Assembly: GCF_001423845.1 (NCBI RefSeq)
Contig: NZ_LMPM01000001.1
Location: 1,341,493 to 1,405,492 of the forward strand
Length of the DNA: 64,000 nucleotides
Direction: 5' to 3'
DNA from: Sphingomonas sp. Leaf357
GTDB taxonomy: Bacteria > Pseudomonadota > Alphaproteobacteria > Sphingomonadales > Sphingomonadaceae
Shown: positions 42,572 through 52,144 of the stretch, in pieces
Layout: each line of letters begins with the position of its first letter
How positions within the stretch are numbered: the first letter of the stretch is position 1
Program-made: the position numbers and the translations under genes
The notes under the pieces: generated by a model
Seen by the model: only the letters and a program-made list of their open reading frames with translations
Told to the model about the DNA's origin: nothing
The model's database searches: none

Positions 42572-43681
42572 CTAGGCCGCGATGCGGGCGCGTTCGGTCT
42601 CCGCGATCCAGCCGCCGCCCATCACGCGCTCGCCGGAATAGAACACCGCCGCCTGCCCCGGCGACACGCCATATTCCGGCGCGTCGAACAGCAGGCGGCC
42701 CGACTCCAGCCGCGCCGACACCGGCTTGGCCATCGATCGCACCTTCACCGTCAGCGGACCAGACGTGTCGCCGCCGATCCAGTTGATCTCGGTCAGCCGT
42801 GCCGCATCCACCGCCAGCGCGGTGCGCGGGCCGACCACTACGCGGCGGCTCTCGGGTTCGAGGCGCACGACATATAGCGGCTCGGGCGTGCCGCCGATCT
42901 CCAGCCCGCGGCGCTGCCCGACCGTATAATTGACGATGCCGCGATGCGTGCCCAGCGCGCGGCCGCTCTCGTCGACGATCTCGCCGCCGGCATCCGCCTC
43001 TGGCCTGAGCTTGCGCACCAGATCGGCGTAATTGCCGTCGGGCACGAAGCAGATGTCCTGGCTGTCGGGCTTGGCCGCGACGCCCAGCCCCAGTTCCGCC
43101 GCCAATTCGCGCACCTTCGCCTTGGGCAGGGCGCCGAGGGGGAAGCGCAGATAGTCGAGCTGATCCTGCGTGGAGGCGAACAGGAAATAGCTCTGGTCGC
43201 GCGCCGGATCGATCGCGCGATGCAGTTCCGCCCCCTCGGCCCCGGCGACGCGGCGCACGTAATGGCCGGTCGCCAGGCAATCCGCGCCGAGATCGCGCGC
43301 CAAGCCGAACAGATCGGTGAATTTCGGACCCATGTTGCAGCGGACGCAGGGGATCGGGGTACGGCCGGCGAGATATTCGTCGGCGAACCCGTCGATCACC
43401 TGCGCGCGAAAGCTCGATTCGTGATCGTAGACGTAATGCGCGATGCCCAGCCGGTCGCACACCGCGCGCGCATCGCGGATGTCGCGGCCGGCGCAGCACG
43501 ATCCGGCCCGGCCTACCGCCTCGCCATGATCGTAGAGCTGCAGCGTGATGCCGATCGTCTCGGCACCGGTCTGCGCGGCCAGCGCGGCGACCACCGACGA
43601 ATCGACTCCGCCGGACATCGCCACCACGATGCGCTTGCCCCTGAGGTCGCCCCCGAGCTGAAAATCGCCGATTTCGGTCAT
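42572..43681 (-). CDS. mnmA: tRNA-specific 2-thiouridylase
   Basis: A 369-residue enzyme that thiolates U34 of tRNA-Lys, -Glu and -Gln. The PP-loop [15 protein letters not shown], the nucleophilic Cys in [11 protein letters not shown] and the second Cys in [15 protein letters not shown] are present. The start at 43681 (MTEIGDF) is preferred; a Met four codons earlier (43693) is possible. The far longer open frame upstream is antisense to a small plus-strand gene and not used. It converges on phzF. Confidence 0.96.
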   Translation of the reverse strand: MTEIGDFQLGGDLRGKRIVVAMSGGVDSSVVAALAAQTGAETIGITLQLYDHGEAVGRAGSCCAGRDIRDARAVCDRLGIAHYVYDHESSFRAQVIDGFADEYLAGRTPIPCVRCNMGPKFTDLFGLARDLGADCLATGHYVRRVAGAEGAELHRAIDPARDQSYFLFASTQDQLDYLRFPLGALPKAKVRELAAELGLGVAAKPDSQDICFVPDGNYADLVRKLRPEADAGGEIVDESGRALGTHRGIVNYTVGQRRGLEIGGTPEPLYVVRLEPESRRVVVGPRTALAVDAARLTEINWIGGDTSGPLTVKVRSMAKPVSARLESGRLLFDAPEYGVSPGQAAVFYSGERVMGGGWIAETERARIAA

Positions 43682-43807
43682 CGCCGCCCACATAAGGCGC
43701 GAAGTGTCCCATTGCAAAACAGATGCTTTCCAAACAATTTTCGTCCGCTTTACCGGCCCTTCAGAGGTCGGCGGTATCAGGGGGCTCTGTTCGGTTGAAT
43801 CGAAAGA

Positions 43808-44041
43808 GTGCGCTTGGACCTCAGTTTTTCCCGTTTCGAGTTCGACGCTCCCCTGACCGTGCTGCCGGCGGACCTGGCGGTGATGATGGTCGGGGTCGCG
43901 GCGCGCCAGGCGGCGAGCCCAACCGCACGCTCGCAGGCGGCGCTGCTCGGCTTCGAACGGGTGCGCGGTCTGTTCGCCCCGGTGCACGGCGCGTTCAACG
44001 CCGACGTCGCCGCCGCGCTCATACGTTGGAAACAAAGATGA
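43808..44041 (+). CDS. Small hypothetical protein (77 aa)
   Basis: A 77-residue protein starting with GTG, with strongly coding-like third positions (mostly G or C). It has no signal peptide; the sequence is Ala-rich and helical after a short beta-like start ([16 protein letters not shown]). It lies divergent from mnmA and 118 bp before sciP on the same strand. GAATC, a CcrM-type methylation site, lies just upstream at about 43797. No family was recognised; it could be an artefact of high GC. Confidence 0.45.
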   Translation: MRLDLSFSRFEFDAPLTVLPADLAVMMVGVAARQAASPTARSQAALLGFERVRGLFAPVHGAFNADVAAALIRWKQR

Positions 44042-44159
44042 AGCCGTTGTTTACCGAGCCGCTTTAGCCGGCGTTCAAATCCGGATGATAGCCACCGTTG
44101 CCTACAATGACGAACGCAGAAACGTTTCAGGGGGCCCCCCGCCCCGATACGAGGTTAGA

Positions 44160-44459
44160 ATGATCGAGAACCAGAAAATCCGTCCGGCAAAAGTCATCGG
44201 CCCGCTCGGCGAGCCGCTGACGCTGGACAGCCTGCCGCCGCCCGAGACGACGCGTTGGGTCGTGCGGCGCAAGGCCGAGGTGGTCGCGGCGGTGAATGGC
44301 GGGCTGCTGTCGGTCGACGAGGTCTGCGATCGGTACAGCCTGACGGTCGAGGAATTCGCCGGCTGGCAGCGCGCGATCGATCGCTCCGGCATGCCGGGCC
44401 TGCGCGTGACTCGGATCCAGCATTATCGCTCGCTGTACGACCGTCAGCAGAAATACTGA
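44160..44459 (+). CDS. sciP: SciP-type cell-cycle regulator (DUF1153)
   Basis: A 99-residue small helical DNA-binding protein. In Caulobacter, SciP binds the master regulator CtrA at its promoters and blocks it in G1 cells. PLTLDSLPPPETTRWVVRRKAEVVAAV and LLSVDEVCDRYSLTVEEFAGWQRAIDRSGMPGLRVTRIQHYR are the family core, and the protein is restricted to alphaproteobacteria. The start is ATG at 44160 after GAGGTTAGA; 25 codons upstream in frame do not look like the family. It has its own terminator. Confidence 0.95.
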   Translation: MIENQKIRPAKVIGPLGEPLTLDSLPPPETTRWVVRRKAEVVAAVNGGLLSVDEVCDRYSLTVEEFAGWQRAIDRSGMPGLRVTRIQHYRSLYDRQQKY

Positions 44460-44477
44460 TATAACAGTAGGTTATTA

Positions 44478-44516
44478 AACGGCCCGCGTCCGATCCGGCG
44501 ACGGGCCGTTCTATTT
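44478..44516 (+). terminator. Rho-independent terminator of sciP
   Basis: A perfect 9-bp stem, AACGGCCCG with CGGGCCGTT, with a 15-nt loop and CTATTT downstream. It lies 18 bp after the sciP stop. Confidence 0.8.
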
Positions 44517-44612
44517 CGCCGGCAAAACAAACCGCTACCGGAACAAATTTACCGTCCTGCGAGTCTTCCTTCCCGTAGCCCGAACGGCGGGCGGATACAG
44601 AGGGAAGCGACA

Positions 44613-44864
44613 ATGGGTATCATCATCTGGCTCATCATCGGTGGTATTTGCGGCTGGATCGCCAGCATGATCATGCGCACCGACGGGCAGCAGGGCATCA
44701 TCCTGAACGTGGTCGTCGGCATCATCGGTTCGGTGATCGCGTCGTTCATCTTCGGCGCCGGCATCAACCAGGCGATCACCGTGATGACGTTCATCTATTC
44801 GTTGATCGGCGCGATCATTCTACTCGCGATCGTCAACCTCGTGCGTCGCGGCAGCGTACGCTGA
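44613..44864 (+). CDS. GlsB/YeaQ/YmgE-family membrane protein, first copy
   Basis: An 83-residue protein with three hydrophobic helices (IIIWLIIGGICGWIASMIM, ILNVVVGIIGSVIASFIFG, FIYSLIGAIILLAIVNLV), the whole of a transglycosylase-associated/GlsB-type protein. The family is linked to envelope or alkaline stress, with unknown molecular function. AGGGAAGCGAC precedes the ATG. A second member lies at 45759-46019. Confidence 0.9.
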   Translation: MGIIIWLIIGGICGWIASMIMRTDGQQGIILNVVVGIIGSVIASFIFGAGINQAITVMTFIYSLIGAIILLAIVNLVRRGSVR

Positions 44865-44895
44865 GTTAAGACCCCTGTAACAGGGTCGGAAGAGG

Positions 44896-44929
44896 AGGGC
44901 CGTCCGGGCGACCGGGCGGCCCTTTCTTC
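44896..44929 (+). terminator. Rho-independent terminator
   Basis: Stem GGGCCG with CGGCCC and inner CCGGGC/ACCGGG pairing, followed by TTTCTT on the plus strand, between the GlsB-type gene and the convergent SIMPL gene. Confidence 0.85.
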
Positions 44930-44930
44930 G

Positions 44931-45662
44931 TCATTTCAGCAGGAAGCGGACGTTCAGCGTCACCGTCACGTCGGTCTCGCCGGAGGCGATCTGGGTCGGC
45001 GGCGCGGCGTCGGCGGACATCTTGAGCATGCGGAACTGCGGCATCGGCGGCTGGTTGCCGGCATTCTCGCCGCCCTCGCCGATCGAGACGATCCGCGCCA
45101 CGCTCATCCCGGCGGCCCTGGCATACAGTTCGGCGCGGGCGCGCGCCGCCTTCACGGCTTCGGTGCGCGCTTCGTCCAGCGCCGCGTCGGGATTGTCGAG
45201 CGACAGGCTCGGCCCGTCGATCTGGTTCGCCCCCTCCTTCACCAGCGCATCCAGGATCGCACCCGATTTGGCGATGTCGCGGAAGCGCACCGATACGGTG
45301 TTGCTCGCCTGATAGCCGGTGATCACCGGCGGCACGTTGTTCTCGTAGCGATATTGCGGTGCGAGCGACACGTTGGCGGTGGCGATGTCGCGCGGGGCGA
45401 CGCCGGCCTTCTTCAGCGCGGCGAGCACGCGGGCCATGCGCGTGGCGTTGTCGGACAGCGCGGCGGCAGCGGTAGCGCTCTGCGTCACCACGCCCGATCG
45501 GATCGTCGCCACGTCGGGCACGCGCGTGGTGCGGCCGGTGGCCGAAACGTCCAGCACCGTGCCGCTTGCCGGGATCATCGGTTCCACGGTGGTGACGGTT
45601 TGGGCGGAAGCACCGGCCAGAGGCACGGCGACGAGGACCAGCGCGGTCGCGAGCAACTTCAT
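44931..45662 (-). CDS. SIMPL-domain (DUF541) periplasmic protein
   Basis: A 243-residue exported protein: signal peptide MKLLATALVLVAVPLAGASAQ, then the SIMPL fold with VSATGRTTRVPDVATIRSGVVTQ, ATANVSLAPQYRYENNVPPVITGYQASNTVSVRFRD and the C-terminal VTLNVRFLL. Related to YggE-type oxidative-stress proteins; biochemistry unknown. The start at 45662 follows AGGAG. Confidence 0.92.
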   Translation of the reverse strand: MKLLATALVLVAVPLAGASAQTVTTVEPMIPASGTVLDVSATGRTTRVPDVATIRSGVVTQSATAAAALSDNATRMARVLAALKKAGVAPRDIATANVSLAPQYRYENNVPPVITGYQASNTVSVRFRDIAKSGAILDALVKEGANQIDGPSLSLDNPDAALDEARTEAVKAARARAELYARAAGMSVARIVSIGEGGENAGNQPPMPQFRMLKMSADAAPPTQIASGETDVTVTLNVRFLLK

Positions 45663-45758
45663 TTCGAACTCCTGTCGTGGGAAAGCCGGTCGGCCTTCTG
45701 CCACCGGCCATGCCGAAGCGCCAAACAATGAAAGCTGAACGAGATCGTCGTGCGCGGT

Positions 45759-46019
45759 TCAGCGTCCCCGCCGCGTCAGCACCATGCGATAGAGCGCGAG
45801 CAACACCACCGCGCCGGCGGTCGCCGCGGCATAGTTGCGCCAGCCGCCGCCGATCTCCCAGCCCATCGACTGCGCGACGAACCCGGCGAGCAGCGCACCC
45901 GCTATGCCGATGACGATGGTGACCACGATCCCGCCGGGATCGCGACCGGGCATGATGAGCTTACCGAGAATGCCCGCGACCAGGCCGATCGCCAGCCAGC
46001 CCAGAATGCTGTGCTCCAT
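45759..46019 (-). CDS. GlsB/YeaQ/YmgE-family membrane protein, second copy
   Basis: An 86-residue protein with three helices (LGWLAIGLVAGILGKLIMPG, GGIVVTIVIGIAGALLAGFVAQSMG, AATAGAVVLLALYRMVL). It is closer to the GRDPGG-containing subfamily than the first copy is, so the two are paralogues rather than a recent duplication. It lies upstream of the SIMPL gene on the same strand with a 96-bp gap. The 281 bp to the next gene hold no other feature I recognise. Confidence 0.9.
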   Translation of the reverse strand: MEHSILGWLAIGLVAGILGKLIMPGRDPGGIVVTIVIGIAGALLAGFVAQSMGWEIGGGWRNYAAATAGAVVLLALYRMVLTRRGR

Positions 46020-46300
46020 GTCCGCAATCCCGTTCCATGCTCGATTGTAGGCGACACACCGTCTACGCCGCCGCCGGGGATTGCAACCGTTTCTTCGACG
46101 TAACGATATCGGCCGCCGGGCGGTTCGCCTTGCGGTTGACGGCCGGAAAGGGCATTGGCGCGCTACCTTCGCGCGGGGGCGGGCAGGATCATCGTTGGTC
46201 AGGGGCGAAAAGAGGCCCTTGAGGCCGGTGAGTTATTTCGATAATACAGCTGGAAGAGACCGGCGCGAACGCTGGGTGAGGGCATCGGGAAGTGGCAGGG

Positions 46301-47473
46301 ATGAAGTACGAAACCGCGACGTTCGACAATGACGGACGCTTGGCGATCGAAGGCGATGCGCGCCCGAATCGCCGGTGGTGGATCATCGGGATCGTCGCCG
46401 CCATGCTGGCGATCGGTGTGGCCTATTTCGGCTTCAAGCACAGCGCCAAGCCGACCGCGGTCGCCGCCAAGAAGGAAGAATTGCCCAACGTCTCGATCGT
46501 GGTGCCGGGCAGCAAGATCGTGCCGCGCGTCGTCTCCGCGACCGGATCGCTGGCGGCGCGTCGCGAAATGCCGGTGGGCGTCGCGGGCGAGGGCGGGATG
46601 GTGACGCGCGTGCTGGTCGAACCCGGCCAGTGGGTGCAGTCCGGCCAGGTGCTGGCGCAGGTCGATCGCTCGGTCCAGTCGCAGACCGCGGCAAGCCTCG
46701 CGGCCCAGATCAACGTTGCCCGCTCCGACGCGGCGATCGCGCAGTCGGAGCTGAAGCGCGCGGAGTCGCTGGTCGATCGCGGCTTCATCTCGAAGGCGGA
46801 TCTGGAGCGCAAGGCGGCGACGCGCGATGCGGCGCTGGCGCGCGTCAACGTCGCGCAGGCAACGCTCGGCGAACAGCGCGCCCGCAACGGCCGGCTCGAT
46901 ATCCGCGCACCGGCGGCGGGCCTGATCCTGACGCGCAGCGTGGAGCCGGGCCAGATCGTCAGTTCGGGATCGGGCACGTTGTTCCGCATGGCCAAGGGTG
47001 GCGAGATGGAGATGCGCGCGGCCCTGTCCGAGGCTGATCTCGCCGGCCTGCCGGTCGGCGTCGCCGCCAGCGTCACCCCGGTCGGCGCGTCGCAGAGCTT
47101 CAAGGGGCAGGTGTGGCAGGTGTCCCCGGTGATCGACCCGACCACGCGACAGGGTATCGCCCGCATCGCTCTGTCCTACGATCCCGGTCTGCGGCCCGGC
47201 GGCTTCGCGGCGGCGCAGATCACCAGCGGCGGCGCGCGCGCGCCGCAACTGCCCAATTCGGCGATTCAGAGCGACGCGGCGGGCAATTACGTTTATGTCC
47301 TCGACGCGCAGGATCGCGTGGTGCGGCGTCAGATCACGCTGGGTGGCGTGTCCGACGAGGGCGTCATGGTCGCCAGCGGCCTGAGCGGTACGGAACGGGT
47401 GGTGCTGTCGGCAGGCGCCTTCCTCAGCCCCGGTCAGAAGGTGAAGCCGATCCTCAAGAACGCGCAAGGCTGA
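46301..47473 (+). CDS. RND efflux periplasmic adaptor (membrane fusion protein)
   Basis: A 390-residue MFP. An N-terminal anchor (WWIIGIVAAMLAIGVAYFGF, about 25-44) is followed by the lipoyl half-motif VTRVLVEPGQWVQSGQVLAQVD, a coiled-coil hairpin (about 125-200), the second lipoyl half DIRAPAAGLILTRSVEPGQIV and the beta-barrel/membrane-proximal domains. It links the RND pump to an outer-membrane channel not encoded here. ATG at 46301 is preferred over a GTG at 46292. The pump gene begins 5 bp after its stop. Confidence 0.93.
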   Translation: MKYETATFDNDGRLAIEGDARPNRRWWIIGIVAAMLAIGVAYFGFKHSAKPTAVAAKKEELPNVSIVVPGSKIVPRVVSATGSLAARREMPVGVAGEGGMVTRVLVEPGQWVQSGQVLAQVDRSVQSQTAASLAAQINVARSDAAIAQSELKRAESLVDRGFISKADLERKAATRDAALARVNVAQATLGEQRARNGRLDIRAPAAGLILTRSVEPGQIVSSGSGTLFRMAKGGEMEMRAALSEADLAGLPVGVAASVTPVGASQSFKGQVWQVSPVIDPTTRQGIARIALSYDPGLRPGGFAAAQITSGGARAPQLPNSAIQSDAAGNYVYVLDAQDRVVRRQITLGGVSDEGVMVASGLSGTERVVLSAGAFLSPGQKVKPILKNAQG

Positions 47474-47478
47474 ACCCG

Positions 47479-50400
47479 ATGAGCTTCCGCAACATCTCCG
47501 CCTGGTCGATCCGGAACCCGATCCCCTCGATCGTGCTGTTCGTCATGCTCACCGTGGCGGGGCTGGTCAGCTTCATGCGGATGGACGTCAACAACCAGCC
47601 GGATATCGATTTCCCGGTCGTGGTGGTGGAAATCAGCCAGCCGGGCGCCGCGCCGACCGAACTGGAAAACCAGATCACGCAGAAGGTCGAGTCGGCGGTC
47701 CGCAGCCTGCAGGGCATCGACGAGATCGATTCGACCGTGCAGGAAGGCCATACCACCACCGTCATCCAGCTGGCGCTCGGCACGCCGATCGACCGCGCGG
47801 TCGAGGACGTGCGTTCGGCGATCCAGCAGATCCGCAGCGATCTGCCGGACGGCATTCTCGAGCCGCAGGTCATGCGCGCCAACACCACCGGCCAGGATCT
47901 CGCCAGCTATGCCGCGATCTCGACCGACATGACGGTCGAACAGCTCAGCTGGTACATCGACAATACCGTCGCCAAGGAACTGCTCAGCGTGCAGGGCATG
48001 GCCGGCGTCGATCGCAACGGCGGCGTCGATCGCGAGATCCGCGTGATCCTCGATCCGCTCAAGCTGCAGGCGCAGGGCATCACCGCCAGCGCGGTCAACC
48101 AGCAATTGCGCCAGGTCAATCTGAACGCGGCCGGCGGGCGGGCCGAGATCGGCGGGTCGGAGGAATCGGTGCGCGTGCTCGGCAATGCCCGGACCGCCTA
48201 TGCGCTGGGGCAGACGCAGATCACGGTCGGCGGCGGCCGCACCGTGCGGCTCGACGATCTCGGTCAGGTGCGCGATCTGTATGCCGAACAGCGCTCCGCC
48301 TCGCAGCTCGACGGGCGTCAGGTGCTGAGCTTCGATTTCCAGCGCGCCAAGGGCGGCTCGGACGTCACGGTGTTCAAGGAAGCGCAGAAGAAGCTGGCGG
48401 CGCTGGAGAAGCGCAACCCGCAAGTGCATTTCCAGATGATCAGCAACAGCGTCAAATATACCGAGGCGCAATACCATTCGGCGATGGAGGCGATGGTCGA
48501 GGGCGCATTGCTCGCGGTCGTCGTGGTGTTCCTGTTCCTGCGCGACTGGCGCTCGACGATCATCTCCGCGCTGGCCATTCCGCTGTCGGCGATCCCGACC
48601 TTCTGGTTCATGGATCTGCTTGGGTTCACGCTCAACAACATGACGTTGATGGCCCTGAGCCTGGTGGCGGGCGTGCTGGTCGACGACGCGATCGTCGAGA
48701 TCGAGAACATCGTCCGCCACATGCGCATGGGCAAGAGTGCGTATCAGGCGTCGATCGACGCGGCGGACGAGATCGGCCTCGCCGTGCTCGCCACCACCAT
48801 GTCGATCGTCGCGGTGTTCCTGCCGGTCGGGCTGATGCCGGGCGTGTCGGGTGAATTCTTCAAGAATTTCGGCCTGACGGTGGTCGTCTCGGTGCTGCTC
48901 AGTCTCGCGGTCGCGCGTCTGATCACGCCGATGATCGCGGCCTATTTCCTGAAGGCCAAGGGTCAGGCGTCGCATGGCGAAGGCTGGCTAATGGACGTCT
49001 ATATCAAGACGCTGCGCTGGACGCTCCGGCATCGCTGGTCGGCGGTGGTCGCCGGCGTGGTGGCGTTCACGATGACGATCGCGCTGATGATCGGCCTGCC
49101 CAAGACGTTCAACCCGGATCGCGATCTCGATTCGTCGACCGCGCTCGTCACGATGGTGCCTGGCACCACCCTGGCCGAGACCCAGGTGGTGGTGAACCGC
49201 GTGGCCGACCTGTTCCGTCGCCAACCCGATGTCGATCACGTCTATTCCCGCGCCTTCGTCGGCAACGGCCGCGTGACGGCGATGTACAAGAAGCCGAAAT
49301 CGCTCACCAGCAGCCAGTTCGAACGGCAGTTGGCGCCGCAACTGGCGACGATTCCCGACGCGCGCGTGTCGTTCCGCGCGCAGGGTGGCTGGGGCAACAA
49401 CGCCCGACAATTGTCGATCGTGCTCGGCGGCGACGATCCCAAGCAACTGACCCAGACCGCGCTCAAGCTGGTCGGCGAGATGGCCAAGGTGCCGGGGCTG
49501 ATCGCACCGCGCATCGAAGGCGATCTGTTGCGGCCGGAGATCGTCATCACGCCGCACATGGATCTGGCGGCCAGCATGGGCGTCACCACCCAGGCCCTGT
49601 CCTCGGCGATCCGCATCGCGACGCTGGGAGACATCGATCAGAACAGCGCCAAGTTCTCGTTGAGCGATCGTCAGGTGCCGATCCGCGTGGCGCTCGATCA
49701 GAGTTCGCGCCAGCGCATGTCGACGATCCAGAATCTGCCGGTCGCGACTCAGAGCGGGGCCTCGGTGCCGCTCAGCCTCGTCGCGACGATCGGCTTCGGC
49801 GCCGGACCGACGCAGATCGAACGCGTCGCGCAGAAGCGCCAGTTGACGATCGGCACCGATCTCGCCCCCGGTCTGGTCAGCGGCACGGCGCAGAAGCTGA
49901 TCCACGATCTGCCGACGATGAAGAACTTGCCGATCGGTGTCGGCGAACTCGTCGTCGGGTCGGACAAGTGGCAGGCGGAGATGATCACCAATTTCGCCGT
50001 CGCCCTCGGCGCGGGCTGCTTCCTGGTCTTCGCGGTGCTGGTGCTGCTCTATCGCCGCGTGCTGCCGCCTCTGGTCAACATGGGATCGCTGCTGCTCGCG
50101 CCGCTGGGCGGTCTGATCGGCCTGCTGATCACCGGCATCCCGATGTCGATGCCGGTCTATATCGGCATCATCATGCTGTTCGGCATCGTCGCCAAGAACT
50201 CGATCCTGCTGATCGATTTCGCGCTGGAGGAATTGCAGAAGGGCGTGCCGTTGTTCGACGCGATCATCGATGCCGGGCACAAGCGCGCGCAGCCGATCGT
50301 GATGACGACGGTGGCGATGGTCGCCGGCATGCTGCCGACCGCGCTGGCGTTGAACGGCGATGGCTCGGCGCGCGTGCCGATGGGCATCATGGTGATCGGC

Positions 50401-50625
50401 GGCCTGTCGCTCTCGACGCTGCTGACCCTACTGATCGTGCCCGCCAGCTTCAGCCTCGCGGCCAGCATCGAGGTGTGGATCGGGCCGAAGCTGCGGCGCT
50501 CGCTGCTGACCTATCAGCCGGGCGACGACGGCCTGCCGGTGATCGACCACGATCCGAAGGCGCAACTGCCCGGCGCCCCGCCACGCCTGGGCAAGGGCGG
50601 CGACGAACCCCAGCCGGCGGAGTAA
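47479..50625 (+). CDS. RND-family efflux transporter permease
   Basis: A 1048-residue AcrB/MdtB-type pump. It has TM1 at about 13-33, two large periplasmic loops and twelve membrane helices; the proton-relay aspartate pair sits in AGVLVDDAIVEIENIV of TM4, and the second half has FGIVAKNSILLIDFALEE and AMVAGMLPTALAL. Probably a drug or small-molecule exporter; substrate unknown. It is translated with the adaptor as one operon. A type A repeat lies downstream. Confidence 0.95.
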   Translation: MSFRNISAWSIRNPIPSIVLFVMLTVAGLVSFMRMDVNNQPDIDFPVVVVEISQPGAAPTELENQITQKVESAVRSLQGIDEIDSTVQEGHTTTVIQLALGTPIDRAVEDVRSAIQQIRSDLPDGILEPQVMRANTTGQDLASYAAISTDMTVEQLSWYIDNTVAKELLSVQGMAGVDRNGGVDREIRVILDPLKLQAQGITASAVNQQLRQVNLNAAGGRAEIGGSEESVRVLGNARTAYALGQTQITVGGGRTVRLDDLGQVRDLYAEQRSASQLDGRQVLSFDFQRAKGGSDVTVFKEAQKKLAALEKRNPQVHFQMISNSVKYTEAQYHSAMEAMVEGALLAVVVVFLFLRDWRSTIISALAIPLSAIPTFWFMDLLGFTLNNMTLMALSLVAGVLVDDAIVEIENIVRHMRMGKSAYQASIDAADEIGLAVLATTMSIVAVFLPVGLMPGVSGEFFKNFGLTVVVSVLLSLAVARLITPMIAAYFLKAKGQASHGEGWLMDVYIKTLRWTLRHRWSAVVAGVVAFTMTIALMIGLPKTFNPDRDLDSSTALVTMVPGTTLAETQVVVNRVADLFRRQPDVDHVYSRAFVGNGRVTAMYKKPKSLTSSQFERQLAPQLATIPDARVSFRAQGGWGNNARQLSIVLGGDDPKQLTQTALKLVGEMAKVPGLIAPRIEGDLLRPEIVITPHMDLAASMGVTTQALSSAIRIATLGDIDQNSAKFSLSDRQVPIRVALDQSSRQRMSTIQNLPVATQSGASVPLSLVATIGFGAGPTQIERVAQKRQLTIGTDLAPGLVSGTAQKLIHDLPTMKNLPIGVGELVVGSDKWQAEMITNFAVALGAGCFLVFAVLVLLYRRVLPPLVNMGSLLLAPLGGLIGLLITGIPMSMPVYIGIIMLFGIVAKNSILLIDFALEELQKGVPLFDAIIDAGHKRAQPIVMTTVAMVAGMLPTALALNGDGSARVPMGIMVIGGLSLSTLLTLLIVPASFSLAASIEVWIGPKLRRSLLTYQPGDDGLPVIDHDPKAQLPGAPPRLGKGGDEPQPAE

Positions 50626-50676
50626 GGGGGGCGGGTGAGCTACTCGCGCCCTGTTCACCCTGCACAACCCTCTTAC

Positions 50677-50742
50677 CGTTCGTCCTGAGCCTGTCGAAGG
50701 GCGTGTTCTTGGCACGTCCTTCGACAGGCTCAGGACGAACGG
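50677..50742. repeat. Type A palindromic repeat pair
   Basis: One of the best preserved type A doublets: TTCGTCCTGAG, CCTGT, CGAAGGGCG and the exact inverted form CTTCGACAGGCTCAGGAC, 7-8 bp apart. Confidence 0.93.
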
Positions 50743-50834
50743 ACGTAGTGCGCACAGATTCGCACGCAGTCCGATAATCGCGCAAACACGCATCGCCACT
50801 TGAACATTCCCGGCTTTCGGGGATTGTTTCACCC

Positions 50835-52124
50835 ATGAAGCTGTTCGCCCGTGCGCCCCATCGGTATCTGGGCCGATCTTCGGGTCAGTCGGAGGCCCCG
50901 CCGCCGGGCCTCAGGCGCATGCGGATCGTCGCGACCGGGCTGCTGGTGGCGATGGCGATCCTGTTCCTCGTCAGTCGCGCGCTCGATACCGGGCATCCGG
51001 TGTTCGGCTTCGTCCGCGCGTTCGCCGAGGCGGCGATGGTCGGTGGCCTGGCCGACTGGTTCGCGGTGACCGCTCTATTCCGCCACCCGCTCGGCCTGCC
51101 GATCCCGCACACGGCGATCATCCCGCGCAACAAGGATCGCATCGGCGACACGCTCGCCACCTTCCTGCGCGACAATTTCCTCACCCCCGTAGTGATCTCG
51201 CGGCGGATGCGGCGGATGGACATGGCGGGGATCGCCGGGGCATGGCTGGCCAATCCCGGCGTGGCGAGCCAGCGCCTGACGCGCGGCGCATCGCGCATCG
51301 CGGTCGAAATATTGCAATCGCTCGATCAGGATCGGCTCGGCGGCATGGTGCGCGGCGCGATGGTCAAGCAGGTGCGCGATCTCGATCTCGCGCCGTTATT
51401 GGGCCAGGCGCTGGGGGCGGCGATCGCCGACAAGCGCCATCTGCCGATCCTGGCCGGCATCGTGCGCTGGGCCGGGCAGATCCTCGAGGCGAACGAACAT
51501 CTGGTGCGGGCGATGGTGCACGACCGCGCCGGATCGATCATGCGCTGGACCGGGCTGGACGAGACGCTGTCGAACAAGATCATCGACGGTCTAAACGGCC
51601 TACTCCGTGACATGGCTGAGGATGACGCCCATCCGCTGCGCGACAAGGCGGAGGAAGGGCTGGCACAGCTCGCGCACGACCTCCAGCACTCGCCCGAAAT
51701 GCGCGCCCGCGTCGATGCGCTGAAGCTGGCGATGCTCGACAATCCGGCGATGCAGACCTGGATCAACGGCCTGTGGGAACAGGCGCGCACCGCCATGCTG
51801 CGCATCGCGCAGAATCCGGAAAAGATGCTGGCGGGCAAGGCCGGCGACGCGTTGCGCCAATTGGGCGAGACGCTGCAGAACGATCCCCGCCTGCGCGCGA
51901 CGCTCAACCGCTACGTGCGCCGCGCGGTCGTCGGCACGGCGGCGGACTATGGCGACGGCATCGTCCGTCTGGTGTCGGAAACCGTGCGCAGCTGGGATGC
52001 CGACACGATCACCACCCGGCTGGAAAACGCCGTGGGCAAGGATCTGCAATATATCCGCGTCAACGGCACTTTGGTCGGCGGGCTCGTCGGCCTGGTGATC
52101 CACACGGTGGACGTGGTTTTGTGA
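50835..52124 (+). CDS. DUF445-family membrane-associated protein
   Basis: A 429-residue protein of the YjiN-like DUF445 family: an N-terminal helix (MRIVATGLLVAMAILFLVSRAL, about 29-50), the conserved AEAAMVGGLADWFAVTALFRHPLGLPIPHTAIIPRNKDRIG, a long helical middle, and a C-terminal membrane segment in GTLVGGLVGLVIHTVDVVL. The function is unknown. It converges on the HAD gene with a 20-bp gap. Confidence 0.92.
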   Translation: MKLFARAPHRYLGRSSGQSEAPPPGLRRMRIVATGLLVAMAILFLVSRALDTGHPVFGFVRAFAEAAMVGGLADWFAVTALFRHPLGLPIPHTAIIPRNKDRIGDTLATFLRDNFLTPVVISRRMRRMDMAGIAGAWLANPGVASQRLTRGASRIAVEILQSLDQDRLGGMVRGAMVKQVRDLDLAPLLGQALGAAIADKRHLPILAGIVRWAGQILEANEHLVRAMVHDRAGSIMRWTGLDETLSNKIIDGLNGLLRDMAEDDAHPLRDKAEEGLAQLAHDLQHSPEMRARVDALKLAMLDNPAMQTWINGLWEQARTAMLRIAQNPEKMLAGKAGDALRQLGETLQNDPRLRATLNRYVRRAVVGTAADYGDGIVRLVSETVRSWDADTITTRLENAVGKDLQYIRVNGTLVGGLVGLVIHTVDVVL

Positions 52125-52144
52125 GCATCGCCCGATCGGGACGA